From the NCBI GenBank assembly GCA_041168165.1, contig JBEELK010000132.1, positions 1-12,327 of the forward strand: a stretch of DNA of 12,327 nucleotides, read 5' to 3'. The notes beneath the pieces are model-generated. The model did no database searches, was not told the DNA's origin, and saw only the letters and a list, made by a program, of their open reading frames with translations. The stretch is from SXPK01 sp041168165. GTDB lineage: Bacteria > Planctomycetota > UBA1135 > UBA2386. This document shows positions 1 through 6,687 of the stretch, in pieces (the first letter of the stretch is position 1; each line of letters opens with the position of its first letter). The position numbers and the translations under genes are program-made.

Positions 1-26
1 TCGCGTCGGCGATCTAGCTCAAGGCT

Positions 27-63
27 CGCGGGCTCGCTGGAGCAATGCTCCATCGAGCCCGCG
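27..63 (-). terminator. Strong hairpin just after the S9 peptidase stop codon, probable terminator or mRNA 3' end
   Basis: The outer arms (27-36 and 54-63) are perfectly complementary over 10 bp. After one mismatch (37/53) a further 6 bp (38-43 with 47-52) close on a 3-base loop. The hairpin starts 5 bases past the stop codon at 69-71, which is where a terminator or 3' stabilising structure would sit. No T-rich tract follows it in the direction of transcription, so it is not a classical intrinsic terminator. It may work without a U-tract, block exonucleases, or act together with Rho. Confidence 0.7.
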
Positions 64-68
64 GCATT

Positions 69-2528
69 TCAGCCCTGCTTCGTGCCGCTCGCGTTCGCGG
101 GCGCAGCGGGCTTCTCGCGCAGTCGCTCCGCGCGGCCCTTCACGTGGCGGTCGAGCCAATCGACCATCTCCCACACGCAATGCAGCACGGACTGACGGCC
201 GCGATAGCCGTGCGCTTCGTGCGGCAGCATGCACAAACGTGCCGTGCCGCCGTGGCCCTTGATCGCGGCGTAGAAGCGCTGGCTCTGGATCGGCCACGTG
301 CCTTGGTTGTCGTCGTCGGCGCCGTGGATCAACAGGATCGGCTCGTTGACCTTGTCGGCGTGCGCGAACGGCGACATCTGCATGTAGACCTGCTGCGCTT
401 CCCAGAACGTGCGCTCTTCGTTTTGGAAGCCAAACGGCGTCAACGTGCGGTTGTAGGCGCCGCTGCGCGCGATCGCGGTCGCGAACAGATCGGTGTGGCA
501 CAGCAAGTTGGCCGACATGAACGCGCCGTAGCTGTGGCCGCCGACCGCGATCTCCGCGGGATCGGCGATGCCGCGCGAGACCAGCAGATCGACGGCGGCT
601 TGCGCGTCGTCGGTCAACTGCTGCACATAGGTGTCATTGGCGCCGCGGTTGGGGCCGACGATCGGCATCGCCGCGTCATCGAGCACTGCGTAGCCCGCGA
701 GCAACAGCCACAGATGGCTGATGCCAGCAAAGCGCGTGTAGCGAGTCGGTGACGCGCGCACCTGGCCCGCGTCATCCGCGCGCGTGAACTCCTGCGGATA
801 GGCCCACACGAGCGTCGGGTGCTTCTGTCCCGGCTGGTGATCCGGCGGCAGATAGAGCGTCGCCGACAGCGCGACTCCATCCTTGCGCTGGTAGCGGATC
901 AGCTCCTTCGTGATGCGCTTCGACACAAGGAGCGCGGGGTCCTGCCAATGCAAGAAGCCCTGCTTCTCGCCGTTCGACAGCGTGACCTTCACGTATTGCG
1001 GCGGCTCTTGCGGCGACTCGCTGCGGATCAGGATGTGATCGTCGTCGAGGTAGCCCGCGAACTGCTCATAGCGACCCTCGGCGCACTGCCACAGGCGAGC
1101 AGTCACGCCCGTAAGCGGATCCCAGCTGTCCAAGAACGGCCGCTCGCCGTTCTGACTCGCGCCCTTGCCGCTGCGGAACAGCAAGCCATTGCGCTGCCGC
1201 ATCGCGACGCGGCCGTCGGGCATCACTTCGTCGATCGGCGTGCCCGGGTCGCCATATTGGTCCTGCATGCTGCGCTCGAACAGCAACACGGGCTTCTGCG
1301 CGAAGTCCAACGCATCGACGCGCCACATGCGCACGCGGCGGCTCTCGCGATCGAACTCGCCGGACATCGCGAGCCTGCCGTCTTGTGCAACCGACACGCC
1401 CATCGCGCGATGCTCGGTCGCAAACCAGAGCAGCGGCTCCGTGCCGGGCTCGCGACTCACGTAGACGTGGTCGCGCACCGCGACCTTCTTTCGCGGATCG
1501 CCATCGTCCTGCGCCACGGTCCAACGCAGCGCATGCGGATGGCTCGGCATCCATGCGATCGCGCGCGGCCCCGTCTCGACGCCGCCGATCGGCACGTTTT
1601 CGCGCAGCGGTTGCTCGACGATGTTGCGCACGAACTCGCCTGCGCGCGTCCACACATCGACGCGACTCGGGAAGTCGCGCCAACTGACGAGATACGAGAA
1701 CGGCCGCTGCACCGTGCGCACGAGCAAGAAGGCGCCATCGGGCGACTCACTCACGCTTGCGATCAGCGCGGGCGCGCCAAGCTTCTCGATCGCAAAGGTC
1801 TCGACCGAAACGCGCGCGAGTTGCGAAGTCGCGAGCGCTTCAAACTTCTGCGCGTCGTGCTCGCTCGTCAGCATGTCGGGATTGGTGCGCACTTGCGCGC
1901 GCTCGCCGGGCCGCGACTCCTGCAGCGTTGGGCCGCTTGGCGCAGCGGGCAACGCGGGCATCGCGCGATCGACGGCGAGCATGCACAGCACGTGCTTCTG
2001 GTCGTGCGTCCACTCCGCGCCGCCGCCGAGGACCGCCGAGAGCATGACGCCGGGGACTTGCTTGCACGCGGCAGTCGCAGCCTCGACCACCCACAACTCG
2101 ATGCCCAGGTCCGTCGCGCGCTCCATCGCGATGCGCTCGCCATCCGCGCTCCAATTGACGCCGCGCCAGTGGCCTGGCGGCAGCGGCAGTTCGCGCTCGG
2201 TCAGCGTCGCAAGCGAACGCAGCGTGACCTTGGTGGTCTTGACCGAGAGTTGCGGCCCGCGTGACTTGGGGTCGATGCGGAGGCCAGCGAGTTTCTCGTG
2301 CGGCCGCGCGATCGTCTCGAGATCCGGCAGCGCTTCTTGCTGCACGATCGCGATGTGTCGACGACACGGGCTCAGCGAGAGCAGCGGAGGCGGCGCCGCA
2401 GTGATCAGCGACGCGATCGGCTCCTTGGGCGTGCGATACGCGGCCGGATCCTGGCCATGCGCGAGGCACAGCGAAGCGAAGAACGCGAGAACGAGAACGA
2501 AGGGTCGGTACATGCTCGAGGGCGACAT
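69..2528 (-). CDS. Secreted S9 family serine peptidase, glutamyl endopeptidase-like (S9D/CGEP type)
   Basis: This 819-residue protein is a prolyl-oligopeptidase-family enzyme. Its C-terminal part closely resembles plant chloroplast glutamyl endopeptidase (CGEP, MEROPS S9D), which cleaves after Glu. The nucleophile is Ser666 in GGHSYGAFMSANLL. The hallmark stretch RSGAYNRTLTPFGFQNEERT follows. The acid is an Asp in HGADDDN (about 738-740) and the base is His773 in PHEAHGY. Residues about 30-530 should form the beta-propeller and about 536-819 the alpha/beta hydrolase. The N-terminus (MSPSSMYRPF then a hydrophobic run ending CLAHG) is a signal peptide, so export is likely. The start at 2528 was chosen because GAGGG lies 7 bases upstream. 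A second ATG at 2513 keeps the signal peptide but lacks a good ribosome site. The open frame extends further upstream, but only as a non-signal-like Arg-rich stretch over the end of gltA. The family call is firm; Glu specificity is inferred. Confidence 0.9.
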   Translation of the reverse strand: MSPSSMYRPFVLVLAFFASLCLAHGQDPAAYRTPKEPIASLITAAPPPLLSLSPCRRHIAIVQQEALPDLETIARPHEKLAGLRIDPKSRGPQLSVKTTKVTLRSLATLTERELPLPPGHWRGVNWSADGERIAMERATDLGIELWVVEAATAACKQVPGVMLSAVLGGGAEWTHDQKHVLCMLAVDRAMPALPAAPSGPTLQESRPGERAQVRTNPDMLTSEHDAQKFEALATSQLARVSVETFAIEKLGAPALIASVSESPDGAFLLVRTVQRPFSYLVSWRDFPSRVDVWTRAGEFVRNIVEQPLRENVPIGGVETGPRAIAWMPSHPHALRWTVAQDDGDPRKKVAVRDHVYVSREPGTEPLLWFATEHRAMGVSVAQDGRLAMSGEFDRESRRVRMWRVDALDFAQKPVLLFERSMQDQYGDPGTPIDEVMPDGRVAMRQRNGLLFRSGKGASQNGERPFLDSWDPLTGVTARLWQCAEGRYEQFAGYLDDDHILIRSESPQEPPQYVKVTLSNGEKQGFLHWQDPALLVSKRITKELIRYQRKDGVALSATLYLPPDHQPGQKHPTLVWAYPQEFTRADDAGQVRASPTRYTRFAGISHLWLLLAGYAVLDDAAMPIVGPNRGANDTYVQQLTDDAQAAVDLLVSRGIADPAEIAVGGHSYGAFMSANLLCHTDLFATAIARSGAYNRTLTPFGFQNEERTFWEAQQVYMQMSPFAHADKVNEPILLIHGADDDNQGTWPIQSQRFYAAIKGHGGTARLCMLPHEAHGYRGRQSVLHCVWEMVDWLDRHVKGRAERLREKPAAPANASGTKQG

Positions 2529-2543
2529 TGCGTCGCCCTCGAG
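2515..2543 (-). promoter_or_regulatory. Perfect 12-bp hairpin enclosing the ribosome-binding site and start codon of the S9 peptidase
   Basis: On the coding (minus) strand the 5' arm is CTCGAGGGCGAC (2543-2532), the loop is GCAAT (2531-2527) and the 3' arm is GTCGCCCTCGAG (2526-2515). The arms are complementary at all 12 positions. The Shine-Dalgarno GAGGG (2540-2536) lies in the 5' arm. The start ATG (2528-2526) straddles the loop and the first base of the 3' arm, so codons 2-5 form the rest of the 3' arm. Folded mRNA would hide the start site. It could also serve as the 3' end of the gltA transcript, whose stop is 50 bases upstream, although no T-tract follows. Confidence 0.7.
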
Positions 2544-2592
2544 TTCTACGCGATCCTGGCACTGCGTTCGACGCAGCGCCTTGCGCGGTGCC

Positions 2593-3891
2593 TCAGCGCT
2601 TCTCGGCCGCCGTGTAGGTGCGCGGCGTGGCGCCCATGTAGATCTGCCGCGGGCGCGTGATCTTGGCTTCCGGGTCGCGCTGGTATTCGAGCCACTGCGA
2701 GATCCAGCCGGGCATGCGGCCAATCGCGAAGAACACCGTGAACATCTCCACGGGGATGCCGAGCGCCTTGTAGATAATGCCCGAGTAGAAGTCGACGTTG
2801 GGGTAGAGCTTGCGTTCGACGAAGTAGCTGTCGTTGAGCGCGATCTGCTCGAGTTCGAGCGCGATGTCGAGCAACGGGTCCTTCTTGCCGAGCTGGCCGA
2901 GCACGTCGTAGCACGCCTTCTTGAGGATCAGCGCGCGCGGGTCGTAGTTCTTGTAGACGCGGTGGCCGAAGCCCATCAGGCGCACGCCGCTGTCCTTCTT
3001 CTTCGCGAGCTCCATGAACTCGCGCGCGCTGCGCTTGCCGTCGCGGATGCTCATCAGCATCTCGATCACGGCTTGGTTGGCGCCGCCGTGCAGCGGGCCC
3101 CACAGCGCCGAAATGCCGGCCGAGACGCTCGCGAACAGGTTCGCGCCGCTGCTGCCGACCGTGCGCACCGTGCTCGTCGAGCAGTTCTGCTCATGGTCTG
3201 CGTGCAGGATCAGCAAGAGATCGAGCGCGCGCGCCATCACGGGGTTCGGCTCGTACTTCTCGCACGGCGTCGCGAACATCATGTGCAGCAGGTTCGCGGA
3301 GTACGACAAGTCGTTCCGCGGATACATGAACGGCTGCCCGATGCTGTGCTTGTAGCTATAGGCCGCGATCGTCGGCATCTTCGCAAGCAAGCGGATCGCG
3401 TCGATCCAGTTCTGCTGCGGCGTGTTGGCGCTGGCGTTTTGGTAGAAGGTCGACAGCGCGCCGACCGTTGCTGCGCACACGGCCATCGGATGGCCGGCCT
3501 TCGGGAAGCTGCTGAACAGCTGCCGCAGGTTCTCGTGCAGCATCGTGTGATGCGTCACGTCATGCGTGAACTGCTCCAGTTGCGCGCTCGTCGGCAGCTC
3601 TTGGTGCAGCAAGAGCCACATCACTTCGACGAAGTTGCTCTTCTGCGCGAGCTCTTCGATCGGGTAACCCGCGTAACGCAGGATGCCCAACTCTCCGTCG
3701 AGGAAGGTGATCTTGCTCTGACACGCGCCCGTATTGCCGAGGCCCGGGTCATACGTGATCGCGCCGGTCTTGGCGCGGAGCTGACGGATATCGATCGCCA
3801 CTTCGCCTTCGCTCCCGACCATCACGGGCAGGTCCATCTCCTGGTCCCCGAGGGTGAGCTTGGCGGTCTTCGGAACAGTCTGGTTGGTCAT
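2593..3891 (-). CDS. gltA: Citrate synthase, type II (hexameric class)
   Basis: This enzyme condenses oxaloacetate and acetyl-CoA to citrate, the entry step of the TCA cycle, in the cytoplasm. The 432-residue product matches the usual length (E. coli GltA, 427). All catalytic residues are visible: His268 in WGPLHGGAN, His310 in GFGHRVYKNYDPRA and Asp367 in NVDFYSG. HADHEQNCSTSTVRTVGSSGAN and the C-terminal ARPRQ-like segment (TRPRQIYMG) are also typical. The N-terminal domain beginning KLTLGDQEMDLP is that of the NADH-regulated gram-negative class. The start at 3891 fits family length, but its ribosome site is weak. In-frame ATGs at 3963 and 3996 would add 24 or 35 residues rich in Thr, Ser and Ala that have no counterpart in the family. 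The S9 peptidase follows 64 bases downstream; a functional link is not apparent. Confidence 0.97.
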   Translation of the reverse strand: MTNQTVPKTAKLTLGDQEMDLPVMVGSEGEVAIDIRQLRAKTGAITYDPGLGNTGACQSKITFLDGELGILRYAGYPIEELAQKSNFVEVMWLLLHQELPTSAQLEQFTHDVTHHTMLHENLRQLFSSFPKAGHPMAVCAATVGALSTFYQNASANTPQQNWIDAIRLLAKMPTIAAYSYKHSIGQPFMYPRNDLSYSANLLHMMFATPCEKYEPNPVMARALDLLLILHADHEQNCSTSTVRTVGSSGANLFASVSAGISALWGPLHGGANQAVIEMLMSIRDGKRSAREFMELAKKKDSGVRLMGFGHRVYKNYDPRALILKKACYDVLGQLGKKDPLLDIALELEQIALNDSYFVERKLYPNVDFYSGIIYKALGIPVEMFTVFFAIGRMPGWISQWLEYQRDPEAKITRPRQIYMGATPRTYTAAEKR

Positions 3892-4002
3892 CGCTTCGGC
3901 TGCCGCAGAAGTCGTGGAAGGGGTCACAACTGGGGCGAGGAGACTAGTGGCTCGGGTGGTCATGTTCCGCTGGAAAATCAGGATGGTCCCAGGCATCCAT
4001 CG

Positions 4003-4025
4003 GCCGTACGGCGTGGCCTAGGCCA
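4003..4025. repeat. Two adjacent perfect palindromes upstream of gltA
   Basis: GCCGTACGGC (4003-4012) and TGGCCTAGGCCA (4014-4025) are each fully self-complementary and are separated by one base. They lie 112-134 bases before the preferred gltA start and 95 bases past the mutase stop. Their position suits paired operator half-sites for a dimeric regulator of gltA, or part of the transcript-end structure of the upstream gene. No regulator is recognised from the sequence. Confidence 0.45.
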
Positions 4026-4030
4026 GAGCA

Positions 4031-4067
4031 CCTTTCCCGACCCCCAGCATGTCGGTGGACGGAAAGG
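4031..4067. other. Imperfect hairpin between the mutase gene and gltA
   Basis: CCTTTCC (4031-4037) pairs with GGAAAGG (4061-4067), and CGAC (4038-4041) pairs with GTCG (4051-4054), leaving an asymmetric bulge at 4055-4060. It overlaps the hairpin at 4066-4088 by two bases, so the two are tandem and compete only at the base of the stem. It may belong to the mutase transcript end or to the gltA leader. Confidence 0.4.
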
Positions 4068-4088
4068 GCGGCCCGGCGCGGCCCGCCC
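4066..4088 (-). terminator. Candidate terminator hairpin of the phosphohexomutase gene
   Basis: GGGCGG (4066-4071) pairs with CCGCCC (4083-4088). After a single mismatch CCG (4073-4075) pairs with CGG (4079-4081) around a 3-base loop. The stem starts 31 bases after the mutase stop. In the transcribed direction it is followed only by a short TTT, so termination strength is uncertain. The flanking gap (4089-4119) is a C-rich low-complexity stretch and holds nothing else recognisable. Confidence 0.45.
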
Positions 4089-4119
4089 TCCCCCACGCCG
4101 CCCCGGCCCCAGGCGCGGC

Positions 4120-5457
4120 TCAGTGATCCGCGGGCTCGCCCAGCAGCGCGATTAGCTCGGCCTTCTTCTGCTCCATGAGCTGCTTGGTGTCGGCCTCGAG
4201 GCACATGCGCAAGAACGGCTCGGTGTTTGACGGACGCACGTTGACCCACCAATCCGGGAACGTGACGGTCACGCCGTCGAGGTAGTCGATCTTGCCCGTC
4301 GAGTACTTCTTCTCGACCGCCTTCATCAGCGCGTCCTTGTCCGCGACCTTGAAGTTGATCTCGCCGGTCGGGTGGTACTTGCGCAGCTCATCGGCCGCCT
4401 TCTTGAGCGAGCGCTTCTCCTGGCTCAGTTGGTTGAGCACGAGGATCGCCGCGAGCACGCCGCAGTCGGTGTAGTAGTTCTCGGCGAAGTAGAAGTGGCC
4501 CGACAGCTCGCCGCCGCCGATGCAGTCCGTGCGCCGCATCGTCTCCTTCATGAACGAGTGGCCGACGCGCTCGCGCACCGGACGGCCGCCGAGCTTGAGG
4601 ATCTCCTCGGCCACAACCTTGCTGCTGCGCAGGTCGTAGATGATCCCCTTGCCCGGGTGCCGCTGCAGCATGCCGCGCGCGAGCATCACCGTGATGAGGT
4701 CCGCGTGCACGGTGCGACCTTCTTCGTCGACGAACGCGCAACGATCCGCATCGCCATCGAACGCGAGGCCGAGCGGAGCCTTGTGCTTCTTCACCGCGGC
4801 GCGCAAGTCGTCGAGGTTGGACTCCTTGAGCGGGTTCGCTTCGTGGTTCGGGAACGTGCCGTCGAGCTGCTCATAGAGCGGCACGACCTTGAGGCCCGGG
4901 ATCTTGCTGAAGATCGCCGGCGACTCGTTGGCGCCCATGCCGTTTGCGTAGTCGACGACGATCGTCATCGGCTCGATGCCCTTCGCGAAGTTCGCGATGT
5001 GCTGCACGAAGTCGTTCTTCACGTCGACGTGATCGCGCTTGCCCGCGTGCTGAGCCGGAGCGATCTCGGGACCGCGCACGAGTGCCTCGACATCCTTGAT
5101 GCCCGTGTCGCCCGACATCGGCCGCGCGTCCTTACGGCACAGCTTGAAGCCGATGTATTGCTTGGGATTGTGCGACGCCGTCACGACGAGGCCGCCATCG
5201 CTCGGGATCTTGCCGATCGCGTAGTAGGCCATGGGCGTCGACGCGAGGCCGATGTCCACCACATCGCAACCCTGCGCGAGGATGCCTTCGATGATCGCGT
5301 CCTGGACCGACGGCGCCATCGTGCGCATGTCGCGCCCGACGACGAGTCGCTTGGCCTTCAGGAACACCACCAAGGCCTGCCCGATCTTGCGCGCGATGCG
5401 CTCGTCGATCTGGTCAGGGTAGGTGCCGCGAATGTCGTATGCCTTGAAGATGCTCAC
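4120..5457 (-). CDS. manB: Phosphomannomutase/phosphoglucomutase (alpha-D-phosphohexomutase family)
   Basis: This cytoplasmic enzyme interconverts hexose 6-phosphates and 1-phosphates, feeding GDP-mannose or UDP-glucose made for envelope polysaccharides. The 445-residue protein has all four active-site loops. These are the phosphoserine loop TASHNP (Ser95), the Mg-binding loop DGDADRC (Asp234, 236, 238), the sugar-specificity loop GGGELSGHFYF (Glu317, Ser319, His321) and the phosphate loop RPSNTEPFLR (408-417). The N-terminus IFKAYDIRG is typical of ManB/AlgC-type members. GEMSGH-like loops do not distinguish mannose from glucose substrates, so a bifunctional PMM/PGM is likely. The start codon is GTG with a GGA-containing site (CGGAATCC) about 6-9 bases upstream. 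ltaE ends 58 bases upstream on the same strand with no clear hairpin between, so cotranscription is plausible. Confidence 0.93.
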   Translation of the reverse strand: MSIFKAYDIRGTYPDQIDERIARKIGQALVVFLKAKRLVVGRDMRTMAPSVQDAIIEGILAQGCDVVDIGLASTPMAYYAIGKIPSDGGLVVTASHNPKQYIGFKLCRKDARPMSGDTGIKDVEALVRGPEIAPAQHAGKRDHVDVKNDFVQHIANFAKGIEPMTIVVDYANGMGANESPAIFSKIPGLKVVPLYEQLDGTFPNHEANPLKESNLDDLRAAVKKHKAPLGLAFDGDADRCAFVDEEGRTVHADLITVMLARGMLQRHPGKGIIYDLRSSKVVAEEILKLGGRPVRERVGHSFMKETMRRTDCIGGGELSGHFYFAENYYTDCGVLAAILVLNQLSQEKRSLKKAADELRKYHPTGEINFKVADKDALMKAVEKKYSTGKIDYLDGVTVTFPDWWVNVRPSNTEPFLRMCLEADTKQLMEQKKAELIALLGEPADH

Positions 5458-5515
5458 AGTGGATTCCGAGTCGGTATGGGGAGACGGCTTGATCGGTAAG
5501 AACGGGGGTTCCGCT

Positions 5516-6556
5516 TCAGCGAAGTGCGCGTTCTACGAATTCTTGGCAGGCGGATAGGCACGCGGCGACGCCGTCATCGCCGACGTCGCGGTGCGTGACG
5601 AAGCGAATCCGGGACGGCCCAGCCTTGGCGCAGCGCACGGAGCGCGCAGCGAGGAACTGCACGAGCTCCTGCGCCTCGACGCCGCGAACGTCGGCCATCA
5701 CGATGTTGGTGTCGACGACACTGGGATCGACGACGAGGCACGGCAACTTGGCGAGGCCGTGCGCGAGTTCCTTGGCGCGACGATGGTCTTCTGCGAGCAG
5801 CGACGGCCCTTCCTTCAGCGCGATCAGCCCCGCCGCCGCGAGCACGCCGGACTGGCGCAGGCCGCCGCCAAACGCCTTGCGCGCACGCTTGGCCTCCTTG
5901 CAGAACGCCGCGTCGCCGGCGAGCAGCGAGCCGACCGGCGCGCCGAGCCCCTTGCTCAGGCACAGCGTCACGGTGTCGCACGGCGCGGTGAGTTCTTTGA
6001 GGTCGCACTGCAGCGCCACCGCCGCGTTGCACAGCCGCGCGCCGTCGCAGTGCACCACCATGCGATGCTCCTGCGCCACGCACGCGAGTTGGCGCAATCG
6101 CTGCGGCGAGCCGACGCGGCCGCCCGCCATGTTGTGCGAGTTCTCCAACACCAAGAGCCGCGTGCGCGGGAAGTGCGGATCGTCGGCGCGAACGGCGGCC
6201 GAGACTTGCGACGGCGACAAGAACCCATCCGCCGCCGGCAGCGCGCGCACCTGCGTGCCCGAGAAGCGCGCGATCGCGCCGCCTTCGTAGTAGTAGACGT
6301 GGCTGCGATCCTCGCAGATCACTTCGTCGCCGGGACGACAGTGCACATGGATCGCGACTTGGTTGGCCATCGTGCCCGACGGCAGGAACAGCGCGTGTTC
6401 CTTGCCCAGCATCTGCGCGCCGAGTTCCTCGAGTTCGCGCACCGTCGGGTCCTCGCCCCAAACGTCGTCGCCGACCTTCGCCTCGGCCATCGCGCGCCGC
6501 ATCGCGGGCGTCGGCGCGGTCATCGTGTCGCTGCGGAAGTCGTGAACCAAAGCCAT
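5516..6556 (-). CDS. ltaE: Low-specificity L-threonine aldolase (PLP-dependent)
   Basis: The enzyme splits L-threonine or L-allo-threonine into glycine and acetaldehyde, or runs in reverse, using pyridoxal phosphate in the cytoplasm. The 346-residue protein fits the family. The N-terminus DFRSDTMTAPTPAMRRAM is the classical start, and GDDVWGEDPTV follows. FLPSGTMANQ and HCDGARL (Asp171, which contacts the PLP ring nitrogen) are conserved. The PLP lysine is Lys202 in LSKGLGAPVGS. The start at 6556 was chosen because homologues begin at this point. The open frame continues 35 codons upstream, but that part is Arg/Ala-rich and overlaps the inverted repeat of the divergent promoter region. No good ribosome site is visible before 6556. 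It probably heads a two-gene unit with the phosphohexomutase. Confidence 0.95.
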   Translation of the reverse strand: MALVHDFRSDTMTAPTPAMRRAMAEAKVGDDVWGEDPTVRELEELGAQMLGKEHALFLPSGTMANQVAIHVHCRPGDEVICEDRSHVYYYEGGAIARFSGTQVRALPAADGFLSPSQVSAAVRADDPHFPRTRLLVLENSHNMAGGRVGSPQRLRQLACVAQEHRMVVHCDGARLCNAAVALQCDLKELTAPCDTVTLCLSKGLGAPVGSLLAGDAAFCKEAKRARKAFGGGLRQSGVLAAAGLIALKEGPSLLAEDHRRAKELAHGLAKLPCLVVDPSVVDTNIVMADVRGVEAQELVQFLAARSVRCAKAGPSRIRFVTHRDVGDDGVAACLSACQEFVERALR

Positions 6557-6584
6557 GTTCGCGGCAAGGATGCCTAGCGCGCAG

Positions 6585-6640
6585 GCGAAAGCAACGGCGC
6601 GGGGTGCGCAGCGCGACGTAGCGCGCGCCGCAGCTTTCGC
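6585..6640. repeat. Long inverted repeat in the ltaE / MFS divergent intergenic region
   Basis: GCGAAAGC (6585-6592) pairs with GCTTTCGC (6633-6640), and CGGCGCG (6595-6601) with CGCGCCG (6624-6630). The two blocks are separated by two mismatched bases on each side, giving a 17-position stem with 15 pairs and a 22-base GC-rich loop. It fills almost half of the 131 bases between the two divergent start codons, so it could be a shared operator or a structured ltaE leader. I could not pick convincing -35/-10 boxes for either direction. Confidence 0.6.
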
Positions 6641-6687
6641 GCACGCCCCTTCCTTCCGCACAGCAAGGCTGCGAACGTGCTGCGCCC

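Noticed and set aside
2529..2723. Upstream extension of the S9 peptidase frame by 65 codons
   Set aside because: It would overlap the end of gltA, is Arg/Pro-rich, and would place the signal peptide internally. The GAGGG-ATG at 2528 is a better start.
1621..4155. An 844-codon plus-strand open frame antisense to the S9 peptidase and gltA
   Set aside because: It spans two clear genes on the other strand, changes composition half way, and shows no domain. Long antisense frames are expected in GC-rich coding DNA.
6557..6661. Upstream extension of threonine aldolase as a signal peptide (contains AVAFACALGILAA)
   Set aside because: The enzyme family is cytosolic and starts at the conserved DFRSDT segment. 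The extension overlaps the inverted repeat and has no ribosome site.
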